From Billgrantia lactosivorans (GTDB lineage Bacteria > Pseudomonadota > Gammaproteobacteria > Pseudomonadales > Halomonadaceae), in assembly GCF_003254665.1 (NCBI RefSeq), contig NZ_QHGY01000006.1, forward strand, positions 102,868 to 166,867: a stretch of DNA of 64,000 nucleotides, written 5' to 3'. A program made the translations under genes and the position numbers. A model generated the notes under the pieces. The model was not told the origin of the DNA, did not search any database, and saw only the letters and a list, made by a program, of their open reading frames with translations. This document shows positions 18,911 through 27,500 of this stretch, in pieces (the stretch's first letter is position 1; each line of letters begins with the position of its first letter).

Positions 18911-20161
18911 CTAATCCCCCCGCCCTTCGCCCCCCCGCTGCATGTGAGATGGATTGCGACGTGCCCCCGCACAAGGTTCTACAGGCTCAGTTGTGGAGCG
19001 AACCCTGCCCGCAGCCTGTTGCATGACCTCCTCCACGATCCGAGCAAGCTCACACAGCTGCTCTGGAGCCAGGGTGTGGTCGACCCGAAGCATCAGACTG
19101 GTCTCGCCGAGTTGCCGGGCGACGGGCAGGCGTGACGGTGGCCTGAAGTCGGTGTCGTCGAAGGCCCGCTCGAGATAGATTTCGCTGCAACCACCGTGCA
19201 TGCAACTTCCGCCACTGGCCTGGATCGCCGCGACGACGGCGTCGCGATTCCAGCCGGGACGCAACCGCTCGGGCTCGACGAAGGCATAGAACCGATACCA
19301 GGCATGGCCAGCCTCTGGCGGTGGCTGCGGCACGCGCAGACCCGGTAGATGGACGAGCCGCTCGGACAGGATGGCGGCGTTCTCGCGACGCCTGGCAAGC
19401 CACGCCGGCAGCTTGCGCAACTGGATGCGGCCTATCGCCGCCTGCATCTCGGTCAGGCGCCAGTTGCTGCCGAAGCTGTCGTGCAGCCAGCGAAATCCCG
19501 GCGGATGCTCGGCGTGCACCGCCATCCACGACTTGCCATGATCCTTGTAGCTCCAGGCGCGCTGCCAGGCCGCCTCGTCCTTGAGCAGCAGCATGCCGCC
19601 CTCGCCGCCCGTCGACATGATCTTGTCGGTGCAGAACGAGAACGCGGCGGCGTCGCCGATGCTGCCGACCCGGCGACCGCCCCAGGTCGCCCCATGGGCC
19701 TGGGCACAATCCTCGATCAACCACAAACCGCAGGTGTCGGCCAGCCGGCGTAAGCTGTCCAGATCGCAGGGCCAGCCGGCCAGATGCACGGCGACAATGG
19801 CACGGGTGCGCGGGGAAAGTACCGCGGCCACGCTCTCGACGCTGAGGTTGCCCGACTCGAGGTCGACGTCGGCGAACACCGGCCGCGCGCCGCAAGCCAC
19901 CACGCAGGAGACCGAGGCCATGAAGCTGCGTGGCGTCACCACCACCTCATCGCCGGGCCCGACGCCCAGCGCATGCAAGGCCAGCTCCAGCGCCAGGGTA
20001 CCGTTGGTCACGGCGATGGCGTGGGGCACGTCATGGTAGGCGGCGAACTCCTGCTCGAAGGCACGCCCCTCCTCGCCGTTCCAGTAGTTGACACGGCCTG
20101 AGCGCAGGACACGCTCCACCGCCTCGCACTCGTCCTGCTCGTATACCGGCCAGTCAGGCAT
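18911..20161 (-). CDS. DegT/DnrJ/EryC1/StrS-family sugar aminotransferase
   Basis: The product has 416 residues from the ATG at 20161, which overlaps the ATP-grasp stop. It is a PLP-dependent aminotransferase of the type that converts 4-keto (or 3-keto) nucleotide sugars to amino sugars. The PLP-binding lysine lies in FSFCTDKIMSTGGEGG, with the usual upstream VTNGTLALELAL and IEDCAQAHGA. The C-terminal 30 residues (rich in Arg, Gly, Glu) extend beyond the conserved domain. The 4,6-dehydratase at 28397-30355 can supply a 4-keto sugar, and the GNAT at 22092 may acylate the amine. The exact product sugar cannot be read from sequence. Confidence 0.9.
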   Translation of the reverse strand: MPDWPVYEQDECEAVERVLRSGRVNYWNGEEGRAFEQEFAAYHDVPHAIAVTNGTLALELALHALGVGPGDEVVVTPRSFMASVSCVVACGARPVFADVDLESGNLSVESVAAVLSPRTRAIVAVHLAGWPCDLDSLRRLADTCGLWLIEDCAQAHGATWGGRRVGSIGDAAAFSFCTDKIMSTGGEGGMLLLKDEAAWQRAWSYKDHGKSWMAVHAEHPPGFRWLHDSFGSNWRLTEMQAAIGRIQLRKLPAWLARRRENAAILSERLVHLPGLRVPQPPPEAGHAWYRFYAFVEPERLRPGWNRDAVVAAIQASGGSCMHGGCSEIYLERAFDDTDFRPPSRLPVARQLGETSLMLRVDHTLAPEQLCELARIVEEVMQQAAGRVRSTTEPVEPCAGARRNPSHMQRGGEGRGD

Positions 20162-21200
20162 GGGCGACCATCCTGCCGTCACTCTGGGCGGCGGCTCCGT
20201 AGCGAAGGTTGACCAGCCGATCGCACTTGGCGTAAGCCTGTCCCGGTTGTACGCGCTCCCAACCGAGCGGAGGAGCCAGTCCTTGCGCCCAGGCCAGAAG
20301 CGCGTCCGGCAGCCTGGCGCCGGCCTCGGCACTGAACGGGTAGCCACCGCCGAAACGCGGATTCAACTCCAGCAGATAGACTTGATCGCCATGCATGAAC
20401 ACGTCGCAATCGAGATTGCCGACGTGCTTCAGTGCCTCGCCGATACGCCTGCCCAGCTTTATCAGGGTCGGGCTTTGCACGATGACGGCGCGATCCGTCT
20501 CCCCGGCCCGCATGGCCAGTTTCTGCTTGGCCAGGGTCGTCTGGTAGCGCCCCGTCAGGTCGTTGATGACATCCAGGCCATACTCTATCCCCGGCAAGGC
20601 CTCCTGAATCAACAGGCCCGCTCTCGTTTCCGCTCCCCGCAGGCCCTGACGCCTCAGACGCCGGCCCGCCAATTGCCAGACCAGCTCCAGTTCCTCGCGG
20701 TTCTCGACCCGCTCCACGCCGATCGAAGCGGTACCCCAACGGGGTTTGACGAAGAGAGGAAAGGCGAGCCGGCCGATGCGAAGCGCGCTACGAGCCGCCT
20801 CGAGCGTAGTGACGGTGTATGGCCCGGCGACGCCCAAGCGTCGCGCGAATGTCAAGGTGGCCAGTTTGTCGAAGCACCGCTCGATCACCTCGGGACACGA
20901 CACCACTACCTGGGTACCGGCTGCGGCGAAGCGCTCCCGGGCCGACGCCAGAAGCGCCAGCTCGTGATCGTTGAGCGAGACCAGTAGACCGACCCTCAAT
21001 TCGCGGCAGACGTCGAGCAAACGATCGACGTACCCCGCCGAATCCACGCGCGGCAGCGTCAGGGCGATATCGGCTTCATTCACCGCCGCTGACATGGGGG
21101 AGCTATCGGCCGCGATGACCTGCCCCGACTCCCCAAGCGCTTCGCGAAAGTAGCCCAGCAGATAGTTGCGCCTTCCTGCGCAGGTAAACAGTACGTTCAT
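20154..21200 (-). CDS. ATP-grasp ligase of unknown substrate
   Basis: The product has 348 residues. The N-terminal 100 residues form a Rossmann-like preATP-grasp domain (MNVLFTCAGRRNYLLG). The ATP-grasp core follows, with the nucleotide-binding lysine in FPLFVKPRWGTASIGV and metal ligands in LLELNPRFGGGYPF. The family joins a carboxylate to an amine or thiol through an acyl phosphate. It overlaps the PLP enzyme upstream by 4 bp and the DegT aminotransferase downstream by 8 bp, so the three are tightly coupled. That context suggests it attaches an amino acid or another carboxylate to an amino sugar; this is inference. Confidence 0.82.
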   Translation of the reverse strand: MNVLFTCAGRRNYLLGYFREALGESGQVIAADSSPMSAAVNEADIALTLPRVDSAGYVDRLLDVCRELRVGLLVSLNDHELALLASARERFAAAGTQVVVSCPEVIERCFDKLATLTFARRLGVAGPYTVTTLEAARSALRIGRLAFPLFVKPRWGTASIGVERVENREELELVWQLAGRRLRRQGLRGAETRAGLLIQEALPGIEYGLDVINDLTGRYQTTLAKQKLAMRAGETDRAVIVQSPTLIKLGRRIGEALKHVGNLDCDVFMHGDQVYLLELNPRFGGGYPFSAEAGARLPDALLAWAQGLAPPLGWERVQPGQAYAKCDRLVNLRYGAAAQSDGRMVAHA

Positions 21201-22105
21201 ACGCGTTTCATTGCCTCCTTGAGATCGGCTGACGCCAAGGCATTGAGCAATCCGCCCGTATGCCAGAACAGCACTGACGCCTGCCTTGCGATTTCGCCGC
21301 TACGCAACATGCCGAGCAGCGCAAAGAACGCCTTGCCGGTGTAGGTGGGATCGAGGACAAGCCCGGTGGTCCGGGCCACGCCGACGATGGTGTCGAGCAG
21401 TTCGGGACGGGTGTCGCCATAGCCCCCGAAACGCCAACGGTCGTCGAACTCGACCTGCCGCTCGGGGCTGGCCAGCCCGAGATGTCCGCGCAATTCGCGG
21501 TAGGATTCGAGTACCCGGGGCCGGCCTTCTCGCTGTCGGCGGGCCACCGAGACGCCAATGACACGGGTCTCCGCCTGCCGTCGATCGAGACCGGCGAGCA
21601 GCCCCGCCTGGGTCGCGCCGGTACCGCTAGCCAGGACGATCACGTCGGGCAGGACCGTCAATTCATCGACGGCGTCGGCATAGGCCAGGCCGCCGGCCAG
21701 GCAGTGCCCCCCGCCAGGAATGACTCGCACGACGACGCCCCGCTCTTGAAGGGCACGGTGAATCCCGTCAATCGTCGTCGCGATGCGATCGGCCGCGACG
21801 ACCTGGACGTTGGCCCCCGCCAGCAGCGCGACGAGCAGGTTACCTTCGGGCGCGGCCAGCTCCCTCGAGGGGCCGTGCAGCACCAGATGCGCCTCGATTC
21901 CACGCTGCGCCGCCAGCAGCGCGCAGACCCGGGCATGATTCGACTGCGTACTTCCAGTGGTGATGATCGCTTGGCACTCCGCCGGTAGCTCGGCGAAGAT
22001 GCGTTCGAGCTTGCGCCCCTTGTTGCCTCCGCCGGCCAGCGGATAGAGGTCGTCGCGCGCCACCCGGATGCGATGGCCACCATGGACCAGCTCATGAACG
22101 AGCAT
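21197..22105 (-). CDS. PLP-dependent enzyme of the D-cysteine desulfhydrase/ACC deaminase family
   Basis: The product has 302 residues from the ATG at 22105 (MLVHELVHGGHRIRV). The fold-type II PLP lysine is in GGGNKGRKLE. The substrate loop TTGSTQSNHARVCA and the glycine-rich phosphate site (LASGTGATQAGLLAG) are also present. Known relatives deaminate or desulfurate D-cysteine, ACC or D-serine-like amino acids. It overlaps the GNAT upstream by 14 bp and the ATP-grasp gene by 4 bp. In this setting it could make or isomerise the small molecule the ligase attaches; its substrate is unknown. Confidence 0.82.
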   Translation of the reverse strand: MLVHELVHGGHRIRVARDDLYPLAGGGNKGRKLERIFAELPAECQAIITTGSTQSNHARVCALLAAQRGIEAHLVLHGPSRELAAPEGNLLVALLAGANVQVVAADRIATTIDGIHRALQERGVVVRVIPGGGHCLAGGLAYADAVDELTVLPDVIVLASGTGATQAGLLAGLDRRQAETRVIGVSVARRQREGRPRVLESYRELRGHLGLASPERQVEFDDRWRFGGYGDTRPELLDTIVGVARTTGLVLDPTYTGKAFFALLGMLRSGEIARQASVLFWHTGGLLNALASADLKEAMKRV

Positions 22106-22661
22106 CGCGGCTCCCGACAGCCTGCTTGTCTGATTCGTAGTCGCTGCGCAGGATGCCGTAGACGACATAATCCCGGTATTGACCGTGGGCGTACTTGTGC
22201 GCTCGCAGCACCCCTTCGCGTCGCAACCCGGCCCGTTCGTTGAGTCGCTGCATCGCCAGGTTTTCCACCCAGACGGTGGAGTAGACGCGGTTCAACCCCA
22301 TCACGTCGAAGGCCAGTTCGAGCAGCAGCAAACGCACCTGGCCAGCGACTCCGGTGCCCCAGTAGTGCTTGTCGCCGATACCCAGGTAGCTCTCTGCCTT
22401 GCGATGGCGCCAATCAATGGCCAGCAGTCCTCCCCAGCCGATCGGTTGACGGCTCGTCAGATCGCAGACCGTCATGTCGCGCCGCGTGCCATCGGCCGAG
22501 ACACGACGTATCCATTCCCGGGTCATGGCCTCACCGACAGGCAGCTCGAAATCCAGCGTCCGATTGATCTCGGGATCGTTCAGCCACGCCACGCGATGAA
22601 CACTATCGTCATGCTCGACGGGACGCAGGTAGATCGAGCAGCCGTGCAGGAATGGCTCCAT
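22092..22661 (-). CDS. GNAT-family N-acetyltransferase (RimJ/RimL type)
   Basis: The product has 189 residues from the ATG at 22661, 19 bp after the initiating sugar transferase. It has the GNAT layout: an early LRPVEHDD strand, SYLGIGDKHYWGTGVAGQ around the acetyl-CoA loop, and a final NLAMQRLNERAGLRREGVL block. Enzymes of this type (for example PseH) acetylate the 4-amino group of nucleotide sugars. A matching dehydratase and DegT aminotransferase are in the same locus, so that role is likely, though protein or other small-molecule acetylation is not excluded. Confidence 0.85.
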   Translation of the reverse strand: MEPFLHGCSIYLRPVEHDDSVHRVAWLNDPEINRTLDFELPVGEAMTREWIRRVSADGTRRDMTVCDLTSRQPIGWGGLLAIDWRHRKAESYLGIGDKHYWGTGVAGQVRLLLLELAFDVMGLNRVYSTVWVENLAMQRLNERAGLRREGVLRAHKYAHGQYRDYVVYGILRSDYESDKQAVGSRDARS

Positions 22662-22680
22662 TTTCCTCTCTCCCCCGGCG

Positions 22681-23298
22681 TCAGCCGGCATCTCGTTTCG
22701 CACGCGCCCCGCGCCGCAGTTCGTCCAGGCGTCGACGCCCGTTGGGCACCACCTCCAGGTCGCTGCGCGCGATGACCTTGCCCAGAGTCGCCAACAGGAT
22801 CTTGAGGTCGAGCCAGAAGCTGCGGTGGTCGACATAGTGAACGTCAAGCGATAGCTTGCGGGCCCACCCCGCCGTGTTGCGTCCGTGAATCTGCGCCAGC
22901 CCCGTGATCCCGGGCCGCACATCGTGGCGCCGCCGCTCCTCCTCGGTGTAATAGGGGAGGTACTCGATGAACAGCGGACGCGGCCCCACCAGCGCCATGT
23001 CGCCCCGGATCACGTTCCACAGTTCGGGTAACTCATCGAGACTGCTCGCTCGCAAGAAGCGGCCCAGCCGCCCGGTACGAGCCGCATCGGGAACCCGCTG
23101 GCCCTGCTCGTCGCGCTCCGGCCCCATGGTGCGGAACTTGATCATGACGAAGGGTCGGCCGTTGAGCCCCGCCCGCTGCTGGCGAAAGAGTATTGGACGA
23201 CCGAGATGCCACCAGACCAGCCCCGCCACTGTCAGCCATACCGGCATCAGCAGCAGGCCGATGAGCACGGCGCAGAGCGTGTCGAAGAGTCGTTTCAT
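22681..23298 (-). CDS. Initiating phosphoglycosyl transferase (PglC/WcaJ C-terminal type)
   Basis: The product has 205 residues from the ATG at 23298, which has AGGAG 6 bp upstream; an ATG six codons earlier lacks one. It is a short, PglC-like bacterial sugar transferase without the N-terminal membrane domain of WcaJ/WbaP. One N-terminal hydrophobic hairpin (residues 8-30) is followed by conserved KFRTM, SSLDELPELWNV, GDMALVGPRP and DVRPGITGLAQ. It transfers a sugar phosphate from a UDP-sugar to undecaprenyl phosphate and so starts each repeat unit. Together with the PglF-like dehydratase this points to a 2,4-diamino or 2-acetamido-6-deoxy first sugar. Confidence 0.93.
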   Translation of the reverse strand: MKRLFDTLCAVLIGLLLMPVWLTVAGLVWWHLGRPILFRQQRAGLNGRPFVMIKFRTMGPERDEQGQRVPDAARTGRLGRFLRASSLDELPELWNVIRGDMALVGPRPLFIEYLPYYTEEERRRHDVRPGITGLAQIHGRNTAGWARKLSLDVHYVDHRSFWLDLKILLATLGKVIARSDLEVVPNGRRRLDELRRGARAKRDAG

Positions 23299-23403
23299 GC
23301 GATCTCCTGTCGCCATGGCAGGCTCGGCTTCGCGGAGTTAACACAGGCACCGATGCCCCGGATGCGGGATGTCGCAGCGTTGTCCGGTTTGCCTTTGGCG
23401 GGG

Positions 23404-24576
23404 TTAAAGTCCGGTGATCTGGAGAATGTCGCGGTCCACCTTGTCGACATCGTAAAGTTCGCGGGCCCGCGCCAGGCTGCGGGCCGCCATGGCCTCGAGC
23501 TTGGCGGGGTCGGCCTCGAGAATTCTGGTCATGGCCGTCGCCAGTGCCGCGGCGCTGCGCGGCGCCACGAGATAGCCATTCTTCCCGTCTTCGACGGTCT
23601 CGCGGCAACCGGGGGCATCCGTGGTGATAATCGGCCGCCCGGTGGCCATGGCCTCGAGAACCGAGCGCGGAATGCCCTCGCGATAGAAGGAGGGCAGGAC
23701 ATAGCAGCGGCAGCCCGCGAGCGCGGCGGGGACGTCCGATACGCGTCCCAGGTAGTCGATGATTCCCTCGTTCTGCCAGGCCGCGAGCTCGTCCCTGGAG
23801 ATTGCCCTCGGCCCCGTCTCGAGCGCCCCGGCCAGTTGGAAGCGGGCCAGGGGAAAGCGAGGGCGCAACTGGCGTGCGGCCGCGGCGTACTCGCGCACGC
23901 CTTTGTCAGCGACCAGCCGCGCCAGCATCAGAAACACCGGCTTCGGCGGCAACGGCGCAGGAGGAAAGCGCAGCAGGTCCACACCCGAGCCATGGACCCG
24001 GACCGTGCCCTGAGTGACCAGCCCTAACCGGGCGAACAGCCGCTGATCGTCGGGATTCTGAAAAATGGTGGTGGTGGCATGCATCAGGGCACGGCGGTAG
24101 AGCTGACGCTGGGCCAGGTGCACCAATGAGCGGCGCAGCCCACCCGTATCGGCGAAGGCGTACCCCAGCCCGGTGATCATTGGAAAGAAGCGAATGCCAC
24201 CGATCCGCCCCACGGCCAAGCCGCCATAGATCACCGGCTTGGCCGTATAGGCGATCAGCACGTCGGGGCGAAAGGCCATCAGCAGGTCGCGAATCTGACG
24301 TGCGCTGTGCCAGTCTTCCCAGGGATTCACGCCGCCACGTGCCAGGGCCAGGCTCGTGTAGGTAATTCCCATCGCCTCGAGCGAAGTCCTCACGTCATCG
24401 ATGGCCGCGTCGGCGCCCGCCGCGGCCAGAACCCAGTGCCCACGTTGCCGCAACCGCTGCAACAGCGGTCCGCGAAAGTTGATCAGCGAGCGGGACGTAC
24501 CACCGAGTATCAGCACTCGCCTGCTGACGGCCGGCATTGCCGACTCATCCTTGTCGATCGCTTCCGTCACCTGCAT
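23404..24576 (-). CDS. Glycosyltransferase family 4 (GT-B)
   Basis: The product has 390 residues from the ATG at 24576, which has GGAGG six bases upstream; the ATG two codons earlier sits directly on that site. It is a GT-B enzyme of the GT4 type, similar in layout to PglA, which adds the second sugar to the lipid-linked first one. The C-terminal nucleotide-sugar site has the EX7E pattern (REGIPRSVLEA) followed by GRPIITTDAPGCRE. An N-terminal GGTSRSLINFRGPLL segment is the acceptor-side glycine-rich loop. Donor and linkage are unknown. Confidence 0.88.
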   Translation of the reverse strand: MQVTEAIDKDESAMPAVSRRVLILGGTSRSLINFRGPLLQRLRQRGHWVLAAAGADAAIDDVRTSLEAMGITYTSLALARGGVNPWEDWHSARQIRDLLMAFRPDVLIAYTAKPVIYGGLAVGRIGGIRFFPMITGLGYAFADTGGLRRSLVHLAQRQLYRRALMHATTTIFQNPDDQRLFARLGLVTQGTVRVHGSGVDLLRFPPAPLPPKPVFLMLARLVADKGVREYAAAARQLRPRFPLARFQLAGALETGPRAISRDELAAWQNEGIIDYLGRVSDVPAALAGCRCYVLPSFYREGIPRSVLEAMATGRPIITTDAPGCRETVEDGKNGYLVAPRSAAALATAMTRILEADPAKLEAMAARSLARARELYDVDKVDRDILQITGL

Positions 24577-24672
24577 TGTCATCCTCCGAGTTCTCGCAGT
24601 CGGTTCCGCCGCGCATGGAGAGGCAAGCAACTGTCATGGTCGGACAGTCGTACGGCCACACCAGGCGAGCGA

Positions 24673-25467
24673 TTAACGTCGGCTCAGCCGAATACCGGCC
24701 GGCACCAGCCCCATGCACAGCCGCAGTATCATGTAGAGTCGGTCCGGCCAGGCTCCGCCCAGCCCGGCGATCACCCGCCGCTGGACGCGATAGCTGTGCC
24801 ACAAGTAGTGCAGCCGCCGACGCCGTTCGAACGATTGCCGCGCGTGGAGCCGCTTGGCCACCAACGCGGGAGTGGAACGCATGATGGGGCACCCCGCCCG
24901 ACATAGCCGGTACCAGAGGTCATAGTCGAGCTGCGAACTGAGGTGTTCGTCGTAGCCTCCCACCGCCTGGCATAGTCGCCGCTCCATGATCACCGAGGAG
25001 TGGTTGATCGGGTTCCTGCGCAGTAGCCGGCGACTGCGATCGGCTACCTCACAGGCACCTTCGTCGACCGTACACCAGCGCACGGCCTCGGCATCGCGAA
25101 TGAACTGCGAAGCCGAGGCGAGATACTGCAATCGGTGGCGACGCATCAGGCCGAGCTGGATCTCGAGTCGCTGCGGGTGGGCCAGGTCGTCGGCGTCGAG
25201 GTTGGCGACGTAAAAGCCGCGGGCCTGCGCCAGTGCCAGGTTGAGGGCGACTGCCCTGCCGACCCCTGCGGTAGGGATCACCCGTATCCGATCATCCGCC
25301 GACGGCAAGCCGGCCAGGTAATCCCCCGTGCCGTCTCGCGAGCCATCGTCGACCACGATCAGCTCCCAGTCTGCGAACGTCTGCTGACGCACGCTCTCCA
25401 CCGCTTCGGCGACGTAGGGGAGGCCGTCGCGCACCGTCATGTAGACGCTTACCAGGGGATCGGACAT
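24673..25467 (-). CDS. Glycosyltransferase family 2
   Basis: The product has 264 residues with the GT-A fold. It starts VSVYMTVRDGLPYVAEAVESV, has the first acidic motif IVVDDGSRDGTG, and the DXD-type metal site NLDADD. No membrane helix is evident except a weak C-terminal hydrophobic stretch, so it is probably a peripheral inner-membrane enzyme acting on lipid-linked sugar. It is one of three consecutive GT2 genes and the only one without the paired C-terminal domain of the other two. Donor and linkage are unknown. Confidence 0.88.
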   Translation of the reverse strand: MSDPLVSVYMTVRDGLPYVAEAVESVRQQTFADWELIVVDDGSRDGTGDYLAGLPSADDRIRVIPTAGVGRAVALNLALAQARGFYVANLDADDLAHPQRLEIQLGLMRRHRLQYLASASQFIRDAEAVRWCTVDEGACEVADRSRRLLRRNPINHSSVIMERRLCQAVGGYDEHLSSQLDYDLWYRLCRAGCPIMRSTPALVAKRLHARQSFERRRRLHYLWHSYRVQRRVIAGLGGAWPDRLYMILRLCMGLVPAGIRLSRR

Positions 25468-25481
25468 GGCTTCCTCTACGA

Positions 25482-26450
25482 TCAGGAAGAGGCGTTATGG
25501 TGGCCCGCGGTTGCCCAGGCGAGTTTCGCTCGCCGGCGACACTTCCTGAGCAAGAGCACGCACGGTACGGGTAGCAGCAGCGACACCAGGTAGACGAGCT
25601 GCCGGGGCCTGAGCCCGGGCACGAACAGAGCCGTAATGTCTTCACCAACGGACTTGCCGTGGCTCTTTTTCTCGATGGCCCAGGTCAGGCACTTGCGATT
25701 GATGGCAGCCATCAGGCGCAGCTTGTCCCGCCACGGCAGCTCGATCGGGCCATGCGTCAGCAGCTCCACGCTGGGGTGGACGCCGGCCAGGTTGGTCGGT
25801 ATTCGTGTCACCTCGCGATGTTCCATCTGCCACAGGCTGGTCACTGTGTCGCGGTAGTGGAGTCGTTCGGTCGCACAGATCGCCTTCAGCCACAGGTAGA
25901 CGTCGCCGCCACGCTTGAAGCGACCCGCTGGGAAGCCGCCCAATGCCGTGAAGAAAGTCCGCCGCATACAGACGCCGTTGGTATGAATGAAATCGGCCCG
26001 ACCGAAGGCGGCGAGAGCGTCGCGACGTGAAACGCAGCCGCTGGCAAGGGCAGACCGGCGGGGCCGTCGTCGTCGGCTGCCCTGCTTTTCGTAGGCATTG
26101 ATGAACAGCGCAATGTCAGGGTTGGCGACGATGTCATCGTGCAGCAGTTGGAGATGATCGGGCAGGTAGCGGTCGTCGGCATCGAGAAAGGCAATCCATT
26201 CCGCCCGGGCCTGTGACACCCCGTAGTTCCTCGCCGCGTAGCCACCGGGTCCCGGGGAGTTGCGACACAGCAGCCTGAGACGGCCCTGAGCAGCGTGCCG
26301 GCGCAGAAGCTCCATCGAGCCGTCTTGGGAGCCGTCATCCACGACGATGAGCTCGAAATCGGTGAAGCGCTGGCGATAAACCGAATCCAGTGTCGCCTCC
26401 AGCGTGGCAGCCTTGTCGTAGACTGGCATGATCACGGAAAAGAACGGCAT
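25482..26450 (-). CDS. Glycosyltransferase family 2, first of two paralogues
   Basis: The product has 322 residues. The GT-A domain has VIMPVYDKAATLEATLDSV, IVVDDGSQDGS and the metal-binding FLDADDRYLP. The second half is shared with the next gene upstream (26484-27392): both have a DTVTSL motif and an AxNR...W-A-x-x-KK-x-HG block, so the two arose by duplication. This copy keeps a standard DADD motif. A C-terminal hydrophobic stretch (PRQLVYLVSLLLPVPCVLLL) could be a membrane anchor. Confidence 0.88.
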   Translation of the reverse strand: MPFFSVIMPVYDKAATLEATLDSVYRQRFTDFELIVVDDGSQDGSMELLRRHAAQGRLRLLCRNSPGPGGYAARNYGVSQARAEWIAFLDADDRYLPDHLQLLHDDIVANPDIALFINAYEKQGSRRRRPRRSALASGCVSRRDALAAFGRADFIHTNGVCMRRTFFTALGGFPAGRFKRGGDVYLWLKAICATERLHYRDTVTSLWQMEHREVTRIPTNLAGVHPSVELLTHGPIELPWRDKLRLMAAINRKCLTWAIEKKSHGKSVGEDITALFVPGLRPRQLVYLVSLLLPVPCVLLLRKCRRRAKLAWATAGHHNASS

Positions 26451-26483
26451 GGGACGCCCTCGGGGTAGCGAAAGGAATGGCTT

Positions 26484-27392
26484 TTATTGCTTATTCTGCA
26501 GGCGCTGGTACCAGGCCGAAGGCAGCATCAAGAGGGCTGCACGCGACCACAGGTGCACCGGTAGGGACATCAGGCGCAGCGCCGCCAGCTCCGCATGAGC
26601 CGAGTGACCGTGACGCTTCTTGTACATCGCCCAATCGAGCAGCACACGGTTCACCGCAGCTCGTAACTGGCGTCGCTCGCGTGCCGACAACTGCGGGGAA
26701 AGGCGTTCCAGCAGATCCACGACGGTAGGCAAGGACAGCGATTCCTTATCCGGCTCCAAGACGCCATTGTCCGCGAGTCGTAGGCTGGTGACGGTGTCGT
26801 CGTAGTGAATCGCCGGTAGCGCACAGAGCGCCCCGAGCCAGAAATGGGTTTCGCCTCCGTGGCGGTAGGGTTCGGAGAATCCCCCCAGCATCAGGAAGCG
26901 CTCACGGCGGATACAGGTGGCATGAGGTTGGATAAATTCACAGCGGGCATAGGCCGCCAGCGCATTGCGCCGGTTCATCACGCCGCGTGCGGATATTGCG
27001 ATGCGTACTGGTCCTTGCTGCTCCATTCGTTGATAGGCACTGGCAAACAGTTCGATATCGGGATGCTGGGATATTGCCTCTGCCATGCGCGACAAGTGAT
27101 CGAAAAGAAGCAGGTCGTGCGGATCGAAGAACATCAACCAAGCACCTCGTGCACGCTGGGCCGCATCGTTGCAAGCCGCAAGCTTGTCCACCCGCGATCC
27201 GTGATGGCGGAGCAATCGGAGCCGACCAGCCCGCTCGTAGTGGCGCAATAGCTCCAACGAACCATCGTCCGACCCCTCATCCACTGCCAACACTTCGATA
27301 TCCTTGAAGACCTGACGAAACAGGGACGGCAGGGACGTACCCAGGCTCAGCACATCGTTGCACACGGGTAAGACTACCGTTATCAGAGGCAT
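26484..27392 (-). CDS. Glycosyltransferase family 2, second paralogue with an altered DXD motif
   Basis: The product has 302 residues and is paralogous to 25482-26450 over its whole length. The N-terminal motifs are VVLPVCNDVLSLGTSL and LAVDEGSDDGS (DE rather than DD). The metal site reads FFDPHDLLLF, so the usual D-A-D-D is D-P-H-D here. That still leaves two acidic residues, but the change may alter donor choice or activity. The second half has DDTVTSL and AVNRVLLDWAMYKKRHG, as in its neighbour. Composition is slightly less GC-rich than flanking genes. Confidence 0.85.
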   Translation of the reverse strand: MPLITVVLPVCNDVLSLGTSLPSLFRQVFKDIEVLAVDEGSDDGSLELLRHYERAGRLRLLRHHGSRVDKLAACNDAAQRARGAWLMFFDPHDLLLFDHLSRMAEAISQHPDIELFASAYQRMEQQGPVRIAISARGVMNRRNALAAYARCEFIQPHATCIRRERFLMLGGFSEPYRHGGETHFWLGALCALPAIHYDDTVTSLRLADNGVLEPDKESLSLPTVVDLLERLSPQLSARERRQLRAAVNRVLLDWAMYKKRHGHSAHAELAALRLMSLPVHLWSRAALLMLPSAWYQRLQNKQ

Positions 27393-27500
27393 GACCGTTC
27401 ATTCCCCGCACCTGCCCAAGGCAGTTAGTTATATTCATTTCTGCCTCGATGTAAGCGACATCGAGCCGGGACATGGCCTGGCTTTCCCGGCACACGCCGC

